Source of the DNA: Bolinopsis microptera
Taxonomy: Eukaryota; Ctenophora; Tentaculata; Lobata; Bolinopsidae
Reading direction: 5' to 3'
Assembly (NCBI RefSeq): GCF_026151205.1
Contig: NW_026971805.1
Span: 1-45,238, forward strand
DNA length: 45,238 bases
The notes beneath the pieces are model-generated. The model did not search any database. It saw nothing but the letters and a program-made list of their open reading frames with translations, and had not been told where the DNA came from. The position numbers and the translations under genes are program-made. Below are positions 18,525 through 26,935 of the stretch, in pieces. How positions within the stretch are numbered: position 1 is the first letter of the stretch; the number at the start of each line of letters is the position of its first letter.

Positions 18525-18935
18525 CAGTAAACGACCGGGGGTAGGATTTGGCCGGGGCCGGGGCCGGGGCCGGGAATGTCCAAATTTTGCCGGGGCCGGG
18601 AATTGGCCGTTCTGGAATTTGGCCGGGGCCGTGAATTTAATAAATCCACGGCCAAGTTAGAACTTTTCAGGACTTAGGTGGAATATCGTAATTGTAAAAA
18701 CTATCAGAGGTTACAAAAACAAAGGACTGCTCTTGAAAGTTGGCACTCTGGACATCATCCTTTCAAAATTGAAAATCCATTTTAAGATTTATATGAAAGT
18801 TTTAGGCCGATTTCGATCAAAAATTCCCGTCCAAATTCCCGGCAAAAATTGAAAATCGGCCGGGGCCGGGGCCGGGAAGAAATAGCTCCCCCGGTGCCGG
18901 GATTTCACGGCGCCGGGAATCCCGGTCGATTACTG
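18525..18935. mobile_element. GC-rich hAT-type MITE
   Basis: 411 bp flanked by the 8-bp duplication GGCAGGAA (18517-18524 and 18936-18943). Ends CAGTAAACGACCGGG and CCCGGTCGATTACTG are imperfect inverted repeats. Eight-bp duplications and CAG-type ends are hAT superfamily features. The interior has runs of GGCCGG-type repeats at both ends and is far more GC-rich than its host LINE. Removing it with one duplication copy restores the LINE frame. Confidence 0.85.
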
Positions 18936-19727
18936 GGCAGGAACCATCAGTAAATGTATATCGAAATATGAAGTGGTTACCCTTACACTTAAGAAGACAA
19001 CTCCATCTATCAACGTATATGTATAAAATTCTTAATGAGGCTGCACCATCATCATTCACAGATAAATTTTCTTATGTATCCGGAGGATCACGTGATGCTG
19101 AGAGGTGCAACCTTTATATTCACAAATCCAGAACACACAAAAACCTTCACATATTTAGGTGAAAAATGTTGGAATACAATTCCAGAGAACATAAGGACTA
19201 TAGAATGTAGTGTAAAATTCTCACAATGTATGAAATCTAAATTTATGTCAGATGTAATTCAAGGAGTCTCATCCTATGAAATAAACAATAGTTTCGACTA
19301 TTTCTACACTCTAGCTATGTGACAACTGAAACAAATTTTATGGTGCTGGAGTTTTTGTCGGGTGGAAAGGCCCCCTGCCCTGCGTTATATATGACCTAGG
19401 TATTTCCAGAAGTATAGAACTTTAAACATCTCCTTTATTCGTTCCCATTTGTTATCATTGCCAATCTATTATTGTTCTATACTTCTCTGTATATAACTGT
19501 AAATAACATTACTAACATAATAATAATAATTTAAACTTATAGATTATAGTGGCACAACAACTTAAAATGCACAGGTGTGCCACGAAAACAAGTCAGGATA
19601 CAAGAAAACCTGAAAAGCAATCCACATTTAGGTTCCAAACCATAGAAAATTGTAAAGACTTGATATACACTAAATAACAAGGTTAAGGGTATGCACTTAA
19701 CAGTAGAAACGTTGAAAAAATAGTAAA

Positions 19728-20996
19728 TTAATTAATATCAAAAGCACGTTTAAAAAGAAACGTTTTCAGATACACTTTAAAAGATTCCAGTGACATGCAA
19801 TTCTTAATTTCAAGAGGCAGCTCATTCCATAATTTAGGGCCAACTTTCTGAAACGATCTTTCTCCATACTGTGAATATACTCTAGGTTCAGTCAAATAGA
19901 TAAGATGATTATAATTGGCATATTTAAACATATCACTTAAATAATCTGGTCCCATACCATTAAGACATTTATAGACAAGAAGCAATAACTTATATTGAAT
20001 TCTGTAACTAATAGGCAGCCAATGAAGGTCTTTCAGAGTGTCTCCTAGATGATCATATTTATATAGTCCTACTATAGCTTTAGCAGCTGCATTCTGAACG
20101 AGTTGGAGTTGGTGGATGAGGTTGTCACTAATTCCATAATAAAGAGCATTGCAGTAGTCCAATTTGCAGACAATGATGCTGTTAATTATAAGCTTGAGCT
20201 GAGCTTTACTAAAGAGATATTTTCTCCTTATTACATTCCTAAGGAGTCTGAAACAATGCTTTTTGAGGGACATGATTTGAGGCTCAAAAGTAAGATGATG
20301 GTCAATTTGAACACCAAGGTTCTTTGTTGTGCTGACAAATCTGATACAGGTATCATTTGATAGCTTAACTCCCCCTATACTGACCTGGTTTAGAACTTGA
20401 GGTGAGGCGATGATAAGTATTTGTGTTTTTCCAGGATTAAGTTGAAGGCAATATTCAACCATCCAGCGCTGTATGGTCCTAGCGCAATTCACAATTTGGA
20501 TGCCCAGAACATTTACCTGATCACAAGGTTTGAAAGTTTTATATACCTGGTGGTCATCTGCATATCCTTGCACATTGAATCCAGATTTCTCGATGGTCCT
20601 ATACAGAGATCTGATGTATATGTTGAATAGCACCGGTCCTAACACAGAACCTTGAGGTACACCAAATTCTAGAATGATCGTATCACTAGTAGAAGAGCCT
20701 ATTCTGGTTCTTTGAGTGCGGCCTACCAGGAAACTCTTGAACCATTTAAGAGCAGTACCTCCGATATGGATCTCTTCAGAAAGAATTTTGAGTAATTTTC
20801 TGTGTTCCACTGTGTCAAAGGCTGCAGATAAATCGAGCATCATGAGAACAGTGGAGGATTTGCTATCACATGCCAGCAGTAGGTCATTTGTTACTTTTAA
20901 CAAGATGGTCTCAGTAGAATGGAACTTCTTATGGGCAGATTGCTGTGGAACATTGAGATCATTTTTAGCCAGATGTTCATTTAACCTTTTCAGCAC
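19728..20996 (-). CDS. LINE reverse transcriptase, C-terminal part of ORF2
   Basis: A 422-codon frame without a proper ATG start, since it continues the RT interrupted upstream. In order: FHSTETILLKVTNDLL, the first catalytic Asp in MMLDLSAAFDTVEH, GVPQGSVLGPVLF, active site GYADDHQVYK (two catalytic Asp), NPGKTQ, KNLGVQID, then the LDYCNALYYGIS region and the C-terminal HWLPISYRIQYKL segment shared by L2/CR1-group LINEs. The product copies element RNA at a nicked target. Intact in itself, but separated from its N-terminal part by a frameshift and stop near 21040. Confidence 0.8.
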   Translation of the reverse strand: MLKRLNEHLAKNDLNVPQQSAHKKFHSTETILLKVTNDLLLACDSKSSTVLMMLDLSAAFDTVEHRKLLKILSEEIHIGGTALKWFKSFLVGRTQRTRIGSSTSDTIILEFGVPQGSVLGPVLFNIYIRSLYRTIEKSGFNVQGYADDHQVYKTFKPCDQVNVLGIQIVNCARTIQRWMVEYCLQLNPGKTQILIIASPQVLNQVSIGGVKLSNDTCIRFVSTTKNLGVQIDHHLTFEPQIMSLKKHCFRLLRNVIRRKYLFSKAQLKLIINSIIVCKLDYCNALYYGISDNLIHQLQLVQNAAAKAIVGLYKYDHLGDTLKDLHWLPISYRIQYKLLLLVYKCLNGMGPDYLSDMFKYANYNHLIYLTEPRVYSQYGERSFQKVGPKLWNELPLEIKNCMSLESFKVYLKTFLFKRAFDIN

Positions 20997-21030
20997 AACT
21001 CTTTCGATGAGTTTACCCAGAAAAGAGAGG

Positions 21031-21518
21031 TTAGATATAGGTCAATAGCTCTTGGAAGTCATTTGGATCAAGTTTGTGGTCCTTGATGGTAGGAATAATG
21101 TCAGCAGTCTTCAAACCGTCGAATGTGCCCTTAGCTAGAGACTGGTTGACCAGTTTGCACAAGACAGGAATGAAACTTGTGATATTGTCTTTGAGGACAG
21201 TTGTCGGAAGAAAATCAGATGGTGCACACTTGATTCCACTTTCTTTGATTATTTCAGACAGCTCATCCTCTGTGCATGGTTCAAATTCATATAACCAACC
21301 TTCACAGTTAGAATTGTTCTGTTGATTCATAATGTGTTTATCAACATCAAAATCTTCTATGCTGGGGAAATCTTTCCTAATGTTCTTGATCTTTTCATTG
21401 AAATAGTGATTAAAATCACTGCAAAGTTTTGAAACATCTTCTGATTCTGGGAGAGGAGTATTCTGATGTCTGTCAAGCTCACGATTGACAATGCTATATA
21501 TAGCTTTAACATCATGTT
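21031..21518 (-). pseudogene. LINE ORF2 linker and RT start, disabled
   Basis: Minus-strand frame leading into the RT, including FEPCTEDELSEIIKESG and KCAPSDFLPTTVLKDN (the usual 'SGxDxIP' region ahead of RT). One extra base before the YRPIS motif and an in-frame TGA at its Arg codon (about 21040) break the ORF. Upstream, the frame continues to the copia target site at 21519. Confidence 0.7.
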
Positions 21519-21523
21519 GATTT

Positions 21524-21603
21524 TGTTATTACTGTTCACACCTTTCTCTCTCTTCTGTGACAGAATACTTCTAACCGTGTTTACCCTTTCTAGCAATGAC
21601 TAC
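21524..21603 (+). repeat. Copia left LTR, first part
   Basis: First 80 bp of the 301-bp LTR, cut at ACTAC (21599-21603) by the gypsy insertion. The rest is at 26597-26817. Confidence 0.9.
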
Positions 21604-21750
21604 TGTTATGAATCGTTGTGACAAGGTAAACGCAAGACTAAAAGCTAAAAGCTAAACCAAAACCAAAACCAAAACCAAAACCAAAACCCAGGTAGTCATC
21701 CTGAATAGTATATCGGTTAATCATACAATAAATTACTAGAATATATAACA
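21604..21750 (-). repeat. Gypsy 3' LTR
   Basis: 147 bp, TG...CA ends, with an internal (AACCAA)n array one unit shorter than the other LTR. On the minus strand a short purine-rich ACGGGA precedes it at 21751-21756, a weak polypurine tract. Confidence 0.9.
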
Positions 21751-22118
21751 TCCCGTTCAACTAAAAAGTGTTAAAAACAATATAGATTTAATAATTTAAC
21801 TGAATTCGTAAAAAAATGTGATATAAATCAATCGTACAAAATTTAAAATGTTTGAAAACGTGGTCAAAATGAAATCTACAAAAGTGCGAAGTGAACTTAC
21901 GTGAAAATGTTGAAACGTGTTGCGCTCGCTACACGATTTAAAACTTAGCGCATTCCGTTTAAAACAAAAAATAACGTGTTTCTCTTCAAAACATAAACGT
22001 GACAGGGAATATTTATAACTTTATGTTTGATCTGGATAATTTAACTGGATTAATGTGTGGTTAGATTTACACATTCAAAATAAAACAACTGTCATAAAAT
22101 GTGATAATGAAACGTGTT
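21751..22118 (-). other. Gypsy 3' non-coding region
   Basis: Between the gag-pol stop and the 3' LTR; AT-rich, no frame of note, no env-like ORF. Confidence 0.6.
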
Positions 22119-25100
22119 TTATGTTCCTCCCAGTTTGCGGTAACTTAGCCTGTCTGGTGGTTTACTATCACGTGCAAAGTTTGCTGGCAGAAGCAAATTG
22201 GGTTCTTGCAATTCATGCTCTCTAACAATACTAGGTTTCATAGTGCTACGGTTAATTTCTATGGCAAGCTCACGTGGTTTAAGTACAGGTTGTGCAGTGA
22301 TTATAGGTTCAATGGCTGCCTTATGGTCAGGCTCGGCGGGTAGATTTGGATTATTACCAACTATAATCGAAGTTTCCGGCTCTGTACTCTCAGGTAAGCT
22401 AGCTGTCTTCTTGAAATCACCCTCAATAGCTGTAGAGCTCTGCTCATCTCTTATCTCCAGCTCAACTCGTGGTGTATCCGGATCTGTTTGTTGCAACGGT
22501 TCTGACACAACAGATCTCTTGATTACCTGGTCCAAATGCTTGCGGTAGACTCCATCAGGTGTCTTGATCAGTAGCACTTTGGTACCTTCCTTACCCTCGA
22601 TAACACCGTTTCTCCAGCACTTCTTGTTCTCATCATAGAACGATATAGTGTCATCAATCTTCATATCACGAAGTCTCGATTCAGCAATCGTGTTCTGATC
22701 GTTTAAAGCAACTTTGGCAAACTTACTACTCGAACTCGGGTGTAGAAAACTCAAGGCGTTTCTCGTCCGTCGTTTCATCATCGCAACTGCAGGCTCTACT
22801 CCGGTAGTGGTGTGTGGTGTGTTGCGGTAGTTAAGCAGCCAATCAGCCAGGTTACACATAACGTTAGGGTTTTTCAAGATCATCCGTTTCATAGCTCTTT
22901 TAAACAGTCCGACTGCAACTTCTGCTTGTCCATTACTTGCAGGTGAGTAAGCAGGAATAAGCACGTGTCGAATCTGGTTATTATTCGTGAATACTTTAAA
23001 CTCTTCTGAAGTTAAACTCGATCCATTGTCTGATACTAGTATCTTGGGTAGTCCCCAACGGCTAAAGATGTCTCGTAACTCTTGAATCACTCTCTTACTT
23101 GTAATGTTCGTCATTCTAACAACTTCTAACCATTTTGAATACGAACAGATAACTATCAGCCACATAGATCCAAGAAAGGGTCCACAGAAATCTAGATGAA
23201 TCCGCTCCCAAGCCTCCATAGTTTTAGCCCATGGGTGTGGTGTAGATCTAGCGGGTTTCTTCTGGTTTAGTTGACATGGTTCACATAGTTTAACCATTTT
23301 CTCGATCTCAGCATCCATGTTTGGCCAATAAACATAGCCTCTCGCTAGTGCTTTGGTCTGTGAAATGCCCATGTGTGTTGCATGAAGCATTGAAAGCACG
23401 CTCTTTCTCATACTCTCTGGAATAACAACTCGAGATCCCCAGGCAATACAGTTCTGGTCTACTGACAACTCGTTTCGACGTGTGTAAAACGGTTTCAGCT
23501 CGACATCAACAGGGGGTTTCTCGTTCCAGCCGTCTTTAACAAACTGTAACACTCGACCAAGTGTCTTGTCTCTTCTTGTTTGACTAGCTATTAACTCAGC
23601 GTCAATCAAAGGTTTGTCATCACCGAAGTAGTGCACGCTGAAAACAGTATCTAGAGGTTTCATTTCAAACTCCTCTGTTAACTCGTCATCAAACTCTCTC
23701 GTCTCTGCCGATGTGTCTAAAGGCAGTGGAAAACGGGAACATAGATCAGCATTACAATGTTTACCAGTGGGTCGAAACTGGATCTTGTAAGTGTAACCGC
23801 TTAGGAACAATGACCATCGTTGTAAACGACCTGCCACCATGCTAGGAATTCCACGACTAGGGTGAAAGATAGATTCCAGCGGCTTGTGGTCTGTAACTAG
23901 GGTAAACGGTCGTCCAAAAAGATAACGGTGCAGTCTCTTAGTCGCCCAAACTATTGCCAATGCTTCTTTTTCTATCATGGAATAGTTTCTCTCCGATTTC
24001 GTCAGTGTTCGAGATATATACTCGATCGGTCGCTCTGTCCCATTTTCATCAATATGTGACATAACAGCTCCTAAACCAACGGATGAAGCGTCCGTGTCAA
24101 GCTTTAACTCCAGCTCAGGGTTGTAGACTGTTAGAACCAAGTCAGACGATAACAGCGCTTTTAACTCATCAAAAGCTCTCTTTTCTCTATCTCCAAAGTG
24201 GAAAATACTGTCAGCGGGTCTTAAACGGTTAAGTGGTTCAACAACTGTTGACATGTTGGGAATAAAACGTGAATAGTACTGTGCACCACCAAGAAATGAT
24301 ATCATCTCCGCTCTAGTAGTAGGATACGGTGCTCTCACTATCGTTTCAACTTTCGAACTCAGCGGTCTTATCCCGTCAGCAGATACTTCATGGCCAAGAA
24401 ATGTCACCTTAGGCTCCATGAAAACACACTTGTCTAGCCGGCATTTGTAGCCTTCATTCTCTAGTGCTGTAATCACCGTTCTCACGTTCTTCATGTGACT
24501 CTCATCATCAGGTCCAGTTATTAGAATGTCGTCAACACGCCATGCTGTGTTCTCTGTCTTTCTCAAGGTATCATCAATCTTGCGTTCAAATATCGGTCCG
24601 GCAGATGAAATACCGAATGGTAGAGAAGTAGGACTGAACAATCCTTTGTGTGTGTTCAAAGTCACAATCTTTTGGTCACATTCTCTTAACTTCAAACTAT
24701 TATAAGCGGCTCTGATATCCAGCTTAGTAAACAGTTTACCTCCGACAATCTTACTCAAGCAATCTTCTATCGTAGGAAGTGGGTAAATAGCTGTGTCAAG
24801 ATTAGGATTTACGGTAGTCTTGTAGTCACCACATATGCGAATCGTACCATCCGCTTTCATGACAGGAACTATGGGTGAAGCCCAGTCTGAGTGCTCTGTT
24901 GGAATCAGCTGTCCATTCTTCACTAACTCGTCTATGGCTTTCCCAACCTTGTCTACGATGGCAAATGGGACCTGCCTTGCCTTGCAAAACTTTGCTCTCG
25001 CATCAGGCTTAAATTGTAGACAAGCTTCGAATCCTTTAACAGTTCCAACACCAGGATCGAACACAGGACTGCGGAGTATCTCACTAACAAATTCATCTCT

Positions 25101-26438
25101 CTGAAGCTTGGAGACAGCGTAAGATTGCTCAACATCAACAAGTCCTATCATATGATCCAACCAGTTTTTACCAAACATCTGGATGATCCACTCTCGACCT
25201 AGGAGTGTGGGAAACCGACAATCGACAACATATAGTGGTAAAATCCATTTCTTACCTCTAAATTCAACGTTTACAAGGGCCTTGCAGTCAATGCTTTCAC
25301 AATTAAAATTAGCTACTCGCAATTTCTGGGAACATGGAACAATCTGGCAATCAGTTAGTCCTAGTCTAGCAAAATCAGACTTACTTATACAGCTTAAAGA
25401 TGAACCAGTATCTAACTCCATTTTCAAAATCTTATCATTAATCTTAACTTTAAGAAATGGTTTCTGATTACAATCAATACAACTGGATAAATTACTAACA
25501 ACTGATGCAGGAAGAGTACCATCGGGAACAGGAATCTGTACTGGAATCTGGACAGGATCAGCCGTCTCCACGCAGTACAACGTGTTCTCCAACTCTTGGT
25601 GTGTGTACCCATAATCAGCAGCGCAAGCGTTGCCATCATCATGATCACCAATCCCTTCAACACAATGGGATTGCTTCTTAGCTGAACGACAGTTCTTCGC
25701 GATATGTCCGGGTTTGCGACAGTTTCTGCAACGAACTTTGCAGTTTTTCGCAACATGACCACGAACAGTACAACGTGAACAAACAATGCTAAGGTCGGCC
25801 TTCTGATGGAACTTAGAGTTTTGAGGTTTTTGAAACTTCCCGGGTTTTTGAACATAGTGTGTTGTGACTGACATTGAACTTTGCAGAGCGTTCTCCTTCG
25901 TCTGAGCTTTATCAAACAGGCTGGCAGACGTGTCGTTGGTAGCAGATTCTGATATGAGTTCAGCACGTATCCTATCAGAGGATAGTCCAGCCACAAAACG
26001 TGTACGCACCATTAAATCAAACAAATCACCGAACTGACAAACATTAGCAGCTTCCTTCAATCGTGACATAAAAGTACATAAGGATTCACCAGCAATCTGA
26101 TTCAACGTCATAAACTTCTGCTGTTGAGCTACAATGTTCGTTTTGGGTGATAACCGATCAACAAGAGTTTTTCTCAGGGTAGCGTAGTCAGTGTCTTTAA
26201 TTTCAGCTGGAAATGTAAATGCACGCAACTTCTTCAACGCGTCAGGCCCCAGATTGACTGTTAACAGTGTTCTCATGAGTTCTGCTTTTTTAGCAGTTTT
26301 CTCGTTTGCGTCATCTGGTAACTTATCTGCGTGTGCGAAAATGAACACAGAAGCGGCGTTTTCAAAGATTTCCAGCCACTCTCTGACACAATCAGTTTCC
26401 TTGGATAAGCGTAAGTTCGAAACCAGACTCGTCGCCAT
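22119..26438 (-). CDS. gag-pol: Gypsy Gag-Pol polyprotein
   Basis: A single 1439-residue frame from ATG 26438-26436 makes Gag and Pol in fusion, with no frameshift. In order: gag helices; two zinc knuckles (CSRCTVRGHVAKNC at about residue 220, CRNCRKPGHIAKNC at 237); aspartic protease LDTGSS (343); reverse transcriptase with Asp574 (KLDIRAAYN) and the active site at 634-637; RNase H with DTDAS (781-785) and TDHKPL; integrase with an H-x-H...C-x2-C zinc region, core Asp1083, Asp1137 and Glu1173 (35 residues between the last two). The RT active site reads RVDD where Tyr or Phe normally precedes x-D-D, which may cripple it. The Ser/Pro-rich C-terminus has no clear chromodomain. The start codon overlaps the primer-binding site. 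Copies element RNA and integrates it. Confidence 0.92.
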   Translation of the reverse strand: MATSLVSNLRLSKETDCVREWLEIFENAASVFIFAHADKLPDDANEKTAKKAELMRTLLTVNLGPDALKKLRAFTFPAEIKDTDYATLRKTLVDRLSPKTNIVAQQQKFMTLNQIAGESLCTFMSRLKEAANVCQFGDLFDLMVRTRFVAGLSSDRIRAELISESATNDTSASLFDKAQTKENALQSSMSVTTHYVQKPGKFQKPQNSKFHQKADLSIVCSRCTVRGHVAKNCKVRCRNCRKPGHIAKNCRSAKKQSHCVEGIGDHDDGNACAADYGYTHQELENTLYCVETADPVQIPVQIPVPDGTLPASVVSNLSSCIDCNQKPFLKVKINDKILKMELDTGSSLSCISKSDFARLGLTDCQIVPCSQKLRVANFNCESIDCKALVNVEFRGKKWILPLYVVDCRFPTLLGREWIIQMFGKNWLDHMIGLVDVEQSYAVSKLQRDEFVSEILRSPVFDPGVGTVKGFEACLQFKPDARAKFCKARQVPFAIVDKVGKAIDELVKNGQLIPTEHSDWASPIVPVMKADGTIRICGDYKTTVNPNLDTAIYPLPTIEDCLSKIVGGKLFTKLDIRAAYNSLKLRECDQKIVTLNTHKGLFSPTSLPFGISSAGPIFERKIDDTLRKTENTAWRVDDILITGPDDESHMKNVRTVITALENEGYKCRLDKCVFMEPKVTFLGHEVSADGIRPLSSKVETIVRAPYPTTRAEMISFLGGAQYYSRFIPNMSTVVEPLNRLRPADSIFHFGDREKRAFDELKALLSSDLVLTVYNPELELKLDTDASSVGLGAVMSHIDENGTERPIEYISRTLTKSERNYSMIEKEALAIVWATKRLHRYLFGRPFTLVTDHKPLESIFHPSRGIPSMVAGRLQRWSLFLSGYTYKIQFRPTGKHCNADLCSRFPLPLDTSAETREFDDELTEEFEMKPLDTVFSVHYFGDDKPLIDAELIASQTRRDKTLGRVLQFVKDGWNEKPPVDVELKPFYTRRNELSVDQNCIAWGSRVVIPESMRKSVLSMLHATHMGISQTKALARGYVYWPNMDAEIEKMVKLCEPCQLNQKKPARSTPHPWAKTMEAWERIHLDFCGPFLGSMWLIVICSYSKWLEVVRMTNITSKRVIQELRDIFSRWGLPKILVSDNGSSLTSEEFKVFTNNNQIRHVLIPAYSPASNGQAEVAVGLFKRAMKRMILKNPNVMCNLADWLLNYRNTPHTTTGVEPAVAMMKRRTRNALSFLHPSSSSKFAKVALNDQNTIAESRLRDMKIDDTISFYDENKKCWRNGVIEGKEGTKVLLIKTPDGVYRKHLDQVIKRSVVSEPLQQTDPDTPRVELEIRDEQSSTAIEGDFKKTASLPESTEPETSIIVGNNPNLPAEPDHKAAIEPIITAQPVLKPRELAIEINRSTMKPSIVREHELQEPNLLLPANFARDSKPPDRLSYRKLGGT
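26428..26437 (-). promoter_or_regulatory. Gypsy primer-binding site (tRNA-Ser type)
   Basis: Directly after the 5' LTR on the minus strand, TGGCGACGAG is the complement of the CTCGTCGCCA 3' end known for metazoan tRNA-Ser(GCU). The match is 10 bases, then ends. The A that closes the LTR and the TG of this site form the gag-pol ATG, so priming site and start codon overlap. Confidence 0.6.
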
Positions 26439-26591
26439 TGTTATGAATCGTTGTGACAAGGTAAACGCAAGACTAAAAGCTAAAAGCTAAACCAAAACCA
26501 AAACCAAAACCAAAACCAAAACCAAAACCCAGGTAGTCATCCTGAATAGTATATCGGTTAATCATACAATAAATTACTAGAATATATAACA
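26439..26591 (-). repeat. Gypsy 5' LTR
   Basis: 153 bp, identical to the other LTR apart from one extra AACCAA unit. Should hold promoter and polyadenylation signals; no clear TATA box can be singled out. Confidence 0.9.
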
Positions 26592-26596
26592 ACTAC

Positions 26597-26817
26597 CAAA
26601 GAAGGATAACCGATTGGACTGGGGAGGAGTGGAACATTGGCAGCACACTACCGTCCAATCGGTAAGTATTTACAATGTTTAGTTATTAGGTATATATTTG
26701 GAATTGGTTTAATTTGGTTGTAAAGTTATTCTATTATGTAGTAAAGTATTGTGTTTTACATGTTTTGTACATACGACAATTACTGGTTTTAATTGGTCAA
26801 CTAAGAGTCATCTAACA
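26597..26817 (+). repeat. Copia left LTR, second part
   Basis: Bases 81-301 of the LTR. It contains an 11-bp inverted repeat (ACCGATTGGAC ... GTCCAATCGGT) that could fold in the RNA, followed at once by GTAAGT, a potential splice donor in the leader. Confidence 0.9.
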
Positions 26818-26935
26818 GTGATAGCAGGAAGCAGGACGATCTACCCGACGACCTTACAACTGTGGAACTTTTGGTTTCTTTTGAGAGACATTGAGAGACA
26901 GTTTAGAGTTTTTTTAGAGACACTTTGGGAGTTTT

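Larger units (their letters stand above)
14886..19535 (+). mobile_element. 5'-truncated LINE (CR1/jockey-like), carrying insertions
   Basis: Reverse transcriptase coding runs in one frame through 14886-15268, 17764-18524 and 18936-19150, interrupted only by a TTAA-flanked element and a hAT-type MITE. RT landmarks in order are YRPISILPLLGK, HQYGFRKDHST, the first catalytic Asp at the FLDIK/KAFD junction, GVPQGSILGPILF, and the active site FADDS, then a thumb with KYLGLMID. After the hAT insertion the C-terminal region continues, with one frameshift near 19150 before EKCWNTIPENIR. The endonuclease half is missing. The end is marked by a TAA-rich microsatellite (about 19517-19535), a usual LINE tail. 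It lies tail-to-tail with the minus-strand LINE. Confidence 0.8.
21604..26591 (-). mobile_element. Full-length Ty3/gypsy retrotransposon
   Basis: Target duplication ACTAC (21599-21603 and 26592-26596), inside the copia left LTR. LTRs 21604-21750 (147 bp) and 26439-26591 (153 bp) start TGTTATGAATCG and end ATATAACA. They differ only by one extra hexamer in an (AACCAA)n tract, so this is the youngest large insertion in the stack. One minus-strand gag-pol ORF spans 26438-22119, and 368 bp of non-coding DNA separate it from the 3' LTR. Confidence 0.93.

Noticed and set aside
20103-21325. Plus-strand ORFs within the minus-strand LINE
   Set aside because: Shadows; the minus strand carries the RT motifs.
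22198-22548. Open frames antisense to the gypsy gag-pol ORF (also at 24835, 25183, 26191)
   Set aside because: Shadows of the coding strand with no independent features.
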